In this document: positions 19,208 to 26,601 of the stretch, in pieces | Position numbering within the stretch: position 1 is the first letter of the stretch | How the letters are laid out: every line of letters starts with the position of its first letter | DNA from: JAOAGA01 sp964540515 | GTDB taxonomy: Bacteria; CALINM01 | Direction: 5' to 3' | Length of the DNA: 64,000 nt | Assembly (NCBI GenBank): GCA_964540515.1 | Contig: CAZIMS010000005.1 | Span: 97,354-161,353 of the forward strand | Made by a program: the position numbers and the translations under genes | The notes under the pieces: model-generated | What the model saw: the letters and a program-made list of their open reading frames with translations, nothing else | The model's database searches: none | What the model was told of the DNA's origin: nothing

Positions 19208-19895
19208 GAAGAAGGTAGGAGTTTTTTGGGGTGTATCATTAGGGGTTGGACATCCTATGAATGTTACTGTTTTTGCCCTAAGGGTTTTAAATAGCCTTTC
19301 TTACATATTTGTCCCAAAATCTGATAGAAATAAAGAGAGTCAGGCACTTCAAAGAATAAAGAAGATGCCTGTTCAACTGGGAGACAAAGAGGTAATAGAG
19401 CTTTATATGCCTATGAAAAAGGAAGGTCTTGAAAGATACTGGCTTGAGGCAAAAAATAGTGTAAGTAAGGTGCTTCTTAAAGGTTATGATTGTGTCTTTG
19501 CAGGAATTGGCGATCTACTTCATTATGGCACATTTTACTATCTTGAGAGACTCCTTAAAGAAGAAGGCTTTGAGACAATGTATGTGCCTGGGATAACATC
19601 TTATCAAGCTCTGGCTTCAAGTATTGGCGAGCCCCTTGTTCAGGGAGCAGAAAACCTTTTAGTTATTCCTGATGATAATATTGACATAAAAAGTTTATCC
19701 GCTATTGATACGATAGTTTTTTTAAAAAAGCCTTCAAATATTAAGCTTTTTGGCTGTCTTATTAGATCTCACAGGCTTTTTGTTGGAGAAAAAATAGGAT
19801 TAAAGGGTGAAAAAATTGGAGAGGTTGAGGATGTAGAGAGGGACTTAAAAAATTTATCCTACTTTTCTTTAATTATAGCAAAAAGGAGAAGATAA
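19200..19895 (+). CDS. Precorrin-2/cobalt-factor II C20-methyltransferase
   Basis: SAM-dependent tetrapyrrole methylase in corrin ring synthesis (CobI/CbiL type). Identified by GVSLGVGHPMNVTVFALRVLN, FAGIGDLLHYGTFYYLERLL, YVPGITSYQALASSIGEPLVQG and the order of the TP_methylase fold. The usual GxGPGDP near the N-terminus is here GVSLGVGHP, so the SAM-site glycine pattern is diverged. Length 231 aa is normal. It follows the LPS genes without a gap, so corrin genes ride on the envelope operon. The product supports B12 needed by the methylmalonyl-CoA mutase later in the window. Confidence 0.82.
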   Translation: MAKKKVGVFWGVSLGVGHPMNVTVFALRVLNSLSYIFVPKSDRNKESQALQRIKKMPVQLGDKEVIELYMPMKKEGLERYWLEAKNSVSKVLLKGYDCVFAGIGDLLHYGTFYYLERLLKEEGFETMYVPGITSYQALASSIGEPLVQGAENLLVIPDDNIDIKSLSAIDTIVFLKKPSNIKLFGCLIRSHRLFVGEKIGLKGEKIGEVEDVERDLKNLSYFSLIIAKRRR

Positions 19896-19897
19896 TT

Positions 19898-20668
19898 ATG
19901 AGTAAGAAGGGGAAGGTTTTTTTTATAGGAGCAGGACCTGGTGACCCAGAGCTTATTACCCTTAAAGGCGAGAAAATTCTTAATATCTGTGATGTGGTCA
20001 TATATGCAGGATCTCTTGTAAACGAAGAGATACTTAATTATTGCAAGATGGATTGTCTTAAGTTTAACTCTGCCAATATGACTTTGCAGGATATAATATC
20101 TACTATTGAACAGTACGTACAGGAAGGAAAGTTAGTGGTAAGGCTTCACACAGGAGATCCTTCCTTGTATGGAGCTATCTTTGAGCAGATGGTTGAGCTT
20201 GACGAAAGGGAGATTGACTATGAAGTTGTACCTGGAGTAAGCTCTGCCTTTGCTGGAGCAGCTCTTTTAAAAAGGGAGTTTACCATACCAGGCGTATCTC
20301 AGACCGTTATCTTTACAAGATTTTCAGGTAGAACACCTGTACCAGAAAAGGAGAGATTAGCTGAGCTTTCAAAACATAAAGCAAGTATGGTTATCTTTCT
20401 TTCTGTCGCTATGATTGAAGAGGTAGTTAGGTCACTCAAAAGTGGTTATGAAGAAGATACACCTGTAGTAATAGTTTATAGAGCCAGTTGGGAAGATGAG
20501 TGGGTAATTAGGGGTACCCTTTCAGATATAGTAGAGAAAGTCAAAGAAGTGGGGATTAAAAGACAGGCTTTAATATTTGTAGGTGAGTTTTTATCACCTA
20601 AGAATTTTGATTACTCTAAGCTATATGATGAGAACTTTGAACATAACTATAGAACATTTAAGGAGTAA
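19898..20668 (+). CDS. cobM: Precorrin-4 C11-methyltransferase
   Basis: Methylates C11 of the corrin precursor (CobM/CbiF). N-terminal VFFIGAGPGDPELITLKGEKIL, then VIYAGSLVNEEIL, RLHTGDPSLYGAIFEQM and VPGVSSAFAGAALLKREFTIPG are canonical, as is FTRFSGRTPVPEKE. Length 256 aa matches the family. Only this and the C20 enzyme of the corrin pathway are present here. Its 3' end overlaps by 11 bases the end of the opposing pilus operon (20658-20668), leaving no room for a separate terminator. Confidence 0.95.
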   Translation: MSKKGKVFFIGAGPGDPELITLKGEKILNICDVVIYAGSLVNEEILNYCKMDCLKFNSANMTLQDIISTIEQYVQEGKLVVRLHTGDPSLYGAIFEQMVELDEREIDYEVVPGVSSAFAGAALLKREFTIPGVSQTVIFTRFSGRTPVPEKERLAELSKHKASMVIFLSVAMIEEVVRSLKSGYEEDTPVVIVYRASWEDEWVIRGTLSDIVEKVKEVGIKRQALIFVGEFLSPKNFDYSKLYDENFEHNYRTFKE

Positions 20669-21107
20669 TAGTAATAATTAATGAATCGGTATAACTACCA
20701 GCTGATACATCCTGACCTGAAAATATTTGACCATAATAGGTATACCGTTTGTTTTTTCCAATTCTATTAACAATTATAGGAGTAGTGCCATTTGTCCCAT
20801 CACCCCAGATCGTTGTCATCCCAGCGTCTTGGTAGATATTATAACTTAAATAATCATTATATATTGTATGTTTCATCCTTCTTGGGTTAATTCCACTATA
20901 AATACTTTGACCTATAGAAATAACCACATTTGCATCATTGTTACAGGTAACATTAATAGTTCCTGTTGAGGTAACATTTATTGTTGATGTAATATCATAG
21001 GCACCAAAACTTATATTGGTTGCCGTTACAGTGCATTGGCCGTAGGATTTATCAAAATTAAAAAAGATTAGAAAAAAAAGGAAAACAAAACAAATTAAAG
21101 TTCTCAT
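20658..21107 (-). CDS. Spore-coat-U-type pilin subunit (minor/tip candidate)
   Basis: Secreted single-domain pilin of the archaic (Csu) chaperone-usher family. Signal peptide about 1-23 (ending SYG), then QCTVTATNISFGAYD, a short Cys pair (residues 25 and 55), SYNIYQDAGMTTIWGDG near residue 95, and the donor-type C-terminus GSYTDSLIITITP. At 149 aa it has one domain, shorter than two-domain CsuE tip adhesins. As the last gene of the operon, after the usher, it is the likeliest tip subunit, but this is by position only. Its 3' end overlaps cobM. Confidence 0.8.
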   Translation of the reverse strand: MRTLICFVFLFFLIFFNFDKSYGQCTVTATNISFGAYDITSTINVTSTGTINVTCNNDANVVISIGQSIYSGINPRRMKHTIYNDYLSYNIYQDAGMTTIWGDGTNGTTPIIVNRIGKNKRYTYYGQIFSGQDVSAGSYTDSLIITITP

Positions 21108-21109
21108 CC

Positions 21110-23536
21110 TTACTCCTCATCTATAGTAACTATGATCTCTCCCAGATTAATTAATACTTCTTCCTCATCTGGTAGGGTTACCGCAAAGTTAATATTTTTT
21201 TCATTTAGCTTAAACTCAAAAGTATATCTACCTGGTTTAACATTTTCTAAATAAAAGTCTCCTTCTAAGGAGGTAAAGAACTTTCCTTCAGCTTCTTCCT
21301 TTATTGTACCAAAGGGGGTTTTGCATAGCTCCTTTTCAGCCATAGATTCTCTAAAATCTAAGTTTTTAAAACTAACCTCCTTAAAAGAAAGAGGCTTTAA
21401 CGTATCTTTCTCGCGGATTTTTATAAGACCCTCGTATCTGTATATTTTTTTAATGGGGAAATTTATACAGGCTCCATAACGATAGGGAGGGGAGATAGCT
21501 ATTTTGTCATTCAAAAGGGAGTAACGAAGGGATAATTTTTTTACATCTAACTGAATAGTATTGTCATTATAGGAGTTTAGGTTTGGGAGGAAGGCGATAC
21601 CTTCTTTATTTGTTTTGGCAACCTTTTCATTATTAAACAAAATAGGGATATCTCTTAGCTTATCTACTTTTATCATTGCAAAGCTATCATCAACAGGTCT
21701 TGTAAAGCCTAAATTGCCTCCTATATAAACTATAGCACCTGAGGCAGAGAGATTGTAAGATTCATTAATCTCACCACCTTCTTCTTGAAAGTTAAAATCC
21801 ATTGTAAAAATATTATAGGGGCTACGATACTCAATATAAGGACTTGCAGATTTTATATCTCTTCCCTGTCCTCGCATATTTTCAGCAGATATTCTATATC
21901 CAATACCTTCTCCTATTGGAGAGTTTTTTGCTAATTGTATTCTATCAGAATCAAAAATCTGGGTATCTCGATGGAGGTAAGATAATGAGGTAGACTTATC
22001 CATATGGTAGGTTATGCCGAGAAAGGCTTCAAATAGGTCTGTCTTGCCGATAGTCTTTTTTGTGTTAATATAAATACTCGTGTTCCTAAAGATAGATTTA
22101 GAATAGTTTAGGGAGATCTCTTCTTCATCTGAAGTTGCATAGTTTTTTCTATGAGTTAAGTTAATACCTAATGATCCTATGTATTGAGAGAAATAACCTA
22201 TATTTCCTTGTATCTCATAATTTTTATTATTTTCTTTATTGTTAAATGTTGAAGTTTGGAAGTTTTTTGTTAAATATCTAAAATTTAGTCCATAATAAAT
22301 CTCTTTTTTTTGATAACTGTAGTTTGTTAAGAAAGCATAATTTATACTATTGGGTTTTTCACTTTTATTTAGATAAACTTTGAGGCTAAGTACTCCCAAA
22401 TTAGCTTTAGAATATGATAGCTCAGGAGAGATGTAAAAGAGGTTACCATAATTTTCATAGGAGATACCAAGATTTATTCTTTCAGAATAGCCGTATCTGT
22501 GATAAAAATTAATTATTAGGTCTTCGTAGTCATTACTTTTTATACCATAGTTTTTTCTTACAAAACCGAGATTATAAGAAAACTCGCTTATCCCTTCTTT
22601 TAAAAGCCTATCGGAGAAATAAAAAGGATATATCTCTCTTTCCACCCTTCCATAGGAGTCTTTAACAATCACTTCAATATTTCTTTGGCCTTGATAATAA
22701 TAAATATCCCTTAATTCATACTCACCAGCGGGCAAATACTCTTTTTTTATAGGAACTCCGTCTAAATAAACCTCAAGAAAAGATTTGTTTTTTGCTGCTC
22801 CATGAATAGTTAATGTTGGTCTATAAATAAAATAGGGGTCGATTCTGTAGTTTTTTGAGTAGCTAATACCACCAACATTAATGCCACCAGAAAAGGGGTC
22901 AGAGGGAGTAAAAAAATCGCCGACGATTAAACGTGTTAGCTTTTTTCTGTCATCTTTATATATAGAGGTATTCAATCTTAAAAAATTACTATCTTGATTG
23001 TTCCTTTCATAGGATGTTTCTGTTAAAAAAAGAAGATTTTTGAAGTTCATACCTAACTCATTGGTTAGGTAAAATGCCTGATGCTGAAAATTTTCTCTGC
23101 CTGTATAATCAACTCTATAGTTCAAAAAAAGACTTCTTTCATTCTTAGGATAATAGACCTTCCCCTTTTTTAAGGTATGAAAATCAATAACTTTTTTATC
23201 CAATAGTTTTGGGTCTATCTCAATTAATAGAGAAGAAGAGATCTCAAGAAGCTCTATTTTTTCTAAACCTTTCAAGCTTTTTAGGGAAATATACTCTTCT
23301 CCTTCAATATCTTTTTTATCTGCTATTATCTCTCTAAGCCCCAGCTTTGCTATATCATCCATTTTTATGTAAAAATTTTCTTCTTCTATATAAAATAGAA
23401 AATCTCCTTTCTTATCGTTGTTTACGATTAGTTGTAGGTAAAGGGGTTCTAAAGCAAAAGATTTTTTAATAAAAAAGATGAAGAGTAAGATGAAAAAGAG
23501 TAATAATTTAGATAGGGCATTGTTCTTTTTGAACAT
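21110..23536 (-). CDS. Fimbrial outer-membrane usher (archaic/Csu type)
   Basis: Outer-membrane pore that assembles pilins delivered by the chaperone. The 808-aa precursor has a hydrophobic signal (about 10-28), an N-terminal domain (LYLQLIVNNDKKGDFLFYIEEE), the long central 24-strand barrel with the plug (VYLDGVPIKKEYLPAGEYELRDI), and C-terminal domains rich in Asp/Glu. The plug motif and the GxxxFxP-type GDFFTPSDPFSGG are typical. It overlaps the chaperone 3' end by 29 bases and is followed by the tip pilin after 2 bases. Only this one usher is present. Confidence 0.93.
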   Translation of the reverse strand: MFKKNNALSKLLLFFILLFIFFIKKSFALEPLYLQLIVNNDKKGDFLFYIEEENFYIKMDDIAKLGLREIIADKKDIEGEEYISLKSLKGLEKIELLEISSSLLIEIDPKLLDKKVIDFHTLKKGKVYYPKNERSLFLNYRVDYTGRENFQHQAFYLTNELGMNFKNLLFLTETSYERNNQDSNFLRLNTSIYKDDRKKLTRLIVGDFFTPSDPFSGGINVGGISYSKNYRIDPYFIYRPTLTIHGAAKNKSFLEVYLDGVPIKKEYLPAGEYELRDIYYYQGQRNIEVIVKDSYGRVEREIYPFYFSDRLLKEGISEFSYNLGFVRKNYGIKSNDYEDLIINFYHRYGYSERINLGISYENYGNLFYISPELSYSKANLGVLSLKVYLNKSEKPNSINYAFLTNYSYQKKEIYYGLNFRYLTKNFQTSTFNNKENNKNYEIQGNIGYFSQYIGSLGINLTHRKNYATSDEEEISLNYSKSIFRNTSIYINTKKTIGKTDLFEAFLGITYHMDKSTSLSYLHRDTQIFDSDRIQLAKNSPIGEGIGYRISAENMRGQGRDIKSASPYIEYRSPYNIFTMDFNFQEEGGEINESYNLSASGAIVYIGGNLGFTRPVDDSFAMIKVDKLRDIPILFNNEKVAKTNKEGIAFLPNLNSYNDNTIQLDVKKLSLRYSLLNDKIAISPPYRYGACINFPIKKIYRYEGLIKIREKDTLKPLSFKEVSFKNLDFRESMAEKELCKTPFGTIKEEAEGKFFTSLEGDFYLENVKPGRYTFEFKLNEKNINFAVTLPDEEEVLINLGEIIVTIDEE

Positions 23537-24245
23537 TAATTTCTTCTCTAAATACTTTTGTTTCAGTATTTAATATAAAGATAAGTTTGTTAATTTTCTT
23601 GCAATTTTCAGGACTGACATTAGTGGTAAACTTTTTAATAACATTAGGGAATATATACCAACCGGCTATCTGACTTTTAAAGATCTCCCTATTTGATTCA
23701 TCTAAGCCTGTTACATCAATAGTATTAAACCTAAAACTTCTATTGCCATAATTGTGTATGTAAAGATTTAGCGTATCCTTTTCAAAAAGAACTTTTTCAA
23801 TTTTAAAAGATAACTCTTCCTTGTCTGGTTTTATAAAGACAGGGACACCAAATCTGATAGCTATAGCAACTACTGTCTGTCCTGCTAACCTTTCTTCAGG
23901 AACTTCTTCTATGAAAAGTCTATATGCCTTTTCGTATAGATTTGGAGTAACCTTTTTTAAACCTACCCTTATAATCCTTGAAGTGCCACCTTCAAGTTTA
24001 AAAGATTTAGGGAAGTAGATAAGATCCTGTGAAGATGTATAGTTATCATTGCCCTCTTTATCTTGAGTCCATAACATCTCTTTTATGACAAAGTTTATAG
24101 GTGTTTTACCTTCATTAGTTACAGTGATTGAAGCAGATTGATTGTCTCTATCAAGGTCTATCCTAATGGGAGTTACAGAAAACTCACCGGCAAGACAGAT
24201 TTTCGAAAAAAATAATAAGATTATCAGTATTACTATTTTTCTCAT
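23508..24245 (-). CDS. Periplasmic pilus chaperone
   Basis: PapD-like two-domain immunoglobulin chaperone that completes pilin folds by donor-strand complementation. Signal peptide about 1-19 (ending CLA), then FSVTPIRIDLDRDNQSASITVTNEG, the subunit-binding strand ...TSRIIRVGLK, and AYRLFIEEVPEE, the classical chaperone motif. Length 245 aa fits. It overlaps the preceding gene stop by ATGA (24242-24245), so its translation is coupled to the MshEN-repeat protein. Confidence 0.93.
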   Translation of the reverse strand: MRKIVILIILLFFSKICLAGEFSVTPIRIDLDRDNQSASITVTNEGKTPINFVIKEMLWTQDKEGNDNYTSSQDLIYFPKSFKLEGGTSRIIRVGLKKVTPNLYEKAYRLFIEEVPEERLAGQTVVAIAIRFGVPVFIKPDKEELSFKIEKVLFEKDTLNLYIHNYGNRSFRFNTIDVTGLDESNREIFKSQIAGWYIFPNVIKKFTTNVSPENCKKINKLIFILNTETKVFREEINVQKEQCPI

Positions 24246-25345
24246 AGTCCCTCAATGGATATGTTGAAAGGTATCGGGTAAATACCTGGCTTTGTATTGT
24301 TACTTAGAATGAACTTAAATCCTAAATTGGAGGTAAATATCCTATTAACATCTTTAAGCAAAACAACAGCACCAAACTTGCCTAATGATACCTCCCTATC
24401 GTTAATAAAGGCAATGGCAGAATCATAAAATTGGTCATTACTGTAAATTTCAAAGGTCATATATATATTGGCTGTATTTGTTCTAATCTCAAATACTGAT
24501 GCAGACACTACTTCTTTATAACCTCTCTCTATATCTTCTTGAGTTATTGTTACAGTAGATTTTTTTTCTAAGACCTTTAACTTTGCATAAGATTTTAGAT
24601 GGGCAGAAACCAATAACTTTGTTGATGCAGTTGATGGCGCTTTTGATAATTCAGAGGCATATAATGTTTCAAAATTTAGAGTTTGTGCTATTGTAAAAAG
24701 TCCAGTTAAAGTCGCTAAGATCAACTTTTGCTGAAGTTTTAACCCCTTTTCAAGCTCCTCATTGTCCAAATATCCTAACTCAACAAGTATCTGACCTATT
24801 TTTTTGTCTGGAAAGACCTTTTGAATCTCTAAAGCTTTATCTAATTGTTTTTTCGTAATGATTTTGTTTTTATATAAAATTTCTCCTAGCTTTAGATTAT
24901 TTGGTATTGGTTTATCAGACAGTTCTTGAAAAAGTAATGCTAAGTTAAGATCTGCGGGCTTAATATAACCGAGATTTAATAAAATTTGTCCTAACTTTTC
25001 ACCAGTTTTTTGTTGTATTTTTAACGCTTCTTCAAGCTGATGTACAGTAATTTTCTTTGCCTCTATTAATATCTCGCCTAATCTTTTTCTTATACCAGCA
25101 CAAAGTTTTAGGGCAGCTTTAGGATTTCTCAGCTTATTTTGTATCTCAAGAGCTATATTTAGCTCTATAGGCTCTATTAGTTTTTCTTCTACTAAGAGCT
25201 CTCCAATTTTTTTGTTCTTTTCCTTTTGGATACTTAATAATCTCTGAATATCCTTTGAGGATACAAAACCACCTGCAATTAAAAGCTCACCTAATAGGGT
25301 ACCTGAATGTTTTTCCATAAAATTTAATTTATCAAAATGTTGCAT
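24242..25345 (-). CDS. MshEN-repeat protein with TM segment and beta-rich C-terminal domain, in the pilus operon
   Basis: Not a described pilus component as far as I know. The 367-aa protein has six 24-residue repeats of the MshEN c-di-GMP-binding pattern (xLGxxLxxxxxIxxxxLxxALxxQ) at about residues 17-40, 46-69, 88-111, 117-140, 152-175 and 182-205, that is, three pairs with 5-, 5- and 6-residue spacers. A hydrophobic stretch (about 208-230) follows, then a beta-rich domain (about 240-367) ending GIYPIPFNISIEGL, like the donor-strand ends of pilins. The first repeat starts LLG and the others K/R-L/I-G. The inferred topology is repeats in the cytoplasm and the C-terminal domain in the periplasm. 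The upstream gap is 40 bases. MshEN pattern is clear; ligand binding is inferred. Confidence 0.8.
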   Translation of the reverse strand: MQHFDKLNFMEKHSGTLLGELLIAGGFVSSKDIQRLLSIQKEKNKKIGELLVEEKLIEPIELNIALEIQNKLRNPKAALKLCAGIRKRLGEILIEAKKITVHQLEEALKIQQKTGEKLGQILLNLGYIKPADLNLALLFQELSDKPIPNNLKLGEILYKNKIITKKQLDKALEIQKVFPDKKIGQILVELGYLDNEELEKGLKLQQKLILATLTGLFTIAQTLNFETLYASELSKAPSTASTKLLVSAHLKSYAKLKVLEKKSTVTITQEDIERGYKEVVSASVFEIRTNTANIYMTFEIYSNDQFYDSAIAFINDREVSLGKFGAVVLLKDVNRIFTSNLGFKFILSNNTKPGIYPIPFNISIEGL

Positions 25346-25385
25346 AGAAAAATAGTACCAAAAAAAGCTTAAATATTAAAATAAA

Positions 25386-25889
25386 TTATGGAACTATGGA
25401 TAATATAACCGTATCAGTGTAGGTACCTGCTATGGCGTTTCCGATATCGTTTGCGCTAATTGTAGCGATAATTGTTAGATTTGTATTTGTATTTCTCGGG
25501 ATTGTGCCGTTATTTGGGGTGTAGTTCATAGTATAGGGAAGAAACTCTGTTACTACTGTCTGATGACGCATCCTTTTTTGTCCGTTGCCTGTATTATATA
25601 AGCCACCATTATCACTTATGGCAAAAGTGGCTAATGGTGTACTTCCTCCACATCTAAAGGTGATATTTGTGCTAACAGTTGCATTGGATGATGTGGTACC
25701 GTCAATATTACCAAAGCTAAGGGTGACATTATTTGAATTAAATCTACAGTTATTTTTTGATAAAACTACTCCTGATACAGTTACGTTTCCTAAATCTAAG
25801 GAGTAAACCCTGTCTAAATAAAGATTTTGAATTATTAGTAGAGAGAAGACAATACCTAAATTTAGTGGTTTAAAATATGGCTTTTTCAT
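25386..25889 (-). CDS. Spore-coat-U-type pilin, second subunit
   Basis: Archaic chaperone-usher pilin. I start it at the ATG at 25889 (167 aa): an ORF 20 codons longer would read straight through the terminator hairpin, so its extension is an artefact. From the chosen start there is a hydrophobic signal (about 9-30) then a mature beta-sandwich starting LDLGNVTVSGVVLSKNNCRF, a Cys pair (NNCRF and FRCGG) and the donor-type C-terminus GTYTDTVILSIVP. A TATAAT lies 4 bases before the ATG and no ribosome site is seen. Confidence 0.85.
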   Translation of the reverse strand: MKKPYFKPLNLGIVFSLLIIQNLYLDRVYSLDLGNVTVSGVVLSKNNCRFNSNNVTLSFGNIDGTTSSNATVSTNITFRCGGSTPLATFAISDNGGLYNTGNGQKRMRHQTVVTEFLPYTMNYTPNNGTIPRNTNTNLTIIATISANDIGNAIAGTYTDTVILSIVP

Positions 25890-25906
25890 CGTGATTATAG
25901 AAAAAA

Positions 25907-25927
25907 AGGTGGGATGGGTTCCCACCT
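25907..25927 (-). terminator. Intrinsic terminator between the two pilin genes
   Basis: On the minus strand an 8-bp perfect stem (arms AGGTGGGA and TCCCACCT, 5-base loop) is followed by a run of seven T. On the opposite side it is preceded by a run of A, so it could work in both directions. It lies 27 bases after the first pilin stop (25954) and 18 before the second pilin ATG (25889). It should cap most transcripts at the major pilin and let a fraction read through to the assembly genes. Confidence 0.85.
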
Positions 25928-25953
25928 CTTTTTTTGAAGAATACTTCAACTAA

Positions 25954-26406
25954 TTAGGGGTTAATTGATAGTGTAACTGTGTCTGTATAAGTACCGGCTG
26001 CCTCATTAATATAATCTGCTTCTAATACAGTGGCAGTGATATTCATTGTTATAGGGCTTGTTCTACCTAAACCAGTACCTGTAGAGGTGTAGTTGAAACT
26101 ATAAGGGATAAAATTACCGGTACCATCGGCCATTCTGTGGGTTGTTCCAACTTCGTTTAAACCATCGTCATCTGTGATAGTGTATGAAGCATTTTTTGTA
26201 CACCAGAACTGTGGCTGTATTACAGTGCCATTAACATTACCTCCCACCGATGGATCAAGAGTAAAGCTAATTGAACCACCGCTATCAAACTTACATGTCC
26301 CTACTACAGTTGCTGATACAGTAACTGTTGTTGTGCCGGCTGCAAAAGTAAGAGATGGTATCAATCCCACTGTTACTAATGCCAACAATAAAAGTACTTT
26401 CTTCAT
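25954..26406 (-). CDS. Major pilin of the archaic chaperone-usher system (CsuA/B-like)
   Basis: Secreted spore-coat-U domain pilin, probably the main shaft subunit because it is promoter-proximal and is followed by a terminator. Signal peptide about 1-22 (ending TFA), mature TTTVTVSATVVGTCKFDSGG, a Cys pair (GTCKF and FWCTK), the central YSFNYTSTGTGLG turn, and the donor-type C-terminus GTYTDTVTLSINP. Length 150 aa is normal. A good AAGGAGG ribosome site precedes the ATG. Confidence 0.9.
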   Translation of the reverse strand: MKKVLLLLALVTVGLIPSLTFAAGTTTVTVSATVVGTCKFDSGGSISFTLDPSVGGNVNGTVIQPQFWCTKNASYTITDDDGLNEVGTTHRMADGTGNFIPYSFNYTSTGTGLGRTSPITMNITATVLEADYINEAAGTYTDTVTLSINP

Positions 26407-26440
26407 TTACTACCTCCTTATTCAGATATTTTATGTATTA

Positions 26441-26469
26441 ATTATAGCAATAAGTATGCCTTATGTAAA
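26441..26469 (-). promoter_or_regulatory. Sigma70-type promoter of the pilus operon
   Basis: On the minus strand, TTTACA (26469-26464) and TATAAT (26446-26441) are separated by 17 bases, about 30 bases upstream of the major pilin ATG. The -10 is a perfect consensus. Confidence 0.65.
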
Positions 26470-26601
26470 TATAAAAAATTTTTCTAATAAAAACATTATT
26501 TTATAAATTTGATGGGTCTATAAAGAATTTTTTTCTACCGTGTGTAAAAAAAAATACGCTATTTAACTGACTTAACGGTGTTTTTTAAAGAAAAAATTGC
26601 T

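Noticed and set aside
19150..19210. Cobalamin riboswitch before the corrin genes
   Set aside because: The genes overlap the preceding glycosyltransferase; there is no leader to hold a riboswitch. None was seen before the mutase gene either.
25890..25949. Longer N-terminus of the second pilin starting at 25949
   Set aside because: The extra 20 codons run over a perfect terminator hairpin and precede no signal peptide; the ATG at 25889 gives a normal secretion signal.
26407..26601. Terminator between the M24 peptidase and the pilus promoter
   Set aside because: A TTAA-based inverted repeat near 26560 has only a 4-base stem, and the T-run is not preceded by a GC-rich hairpin.
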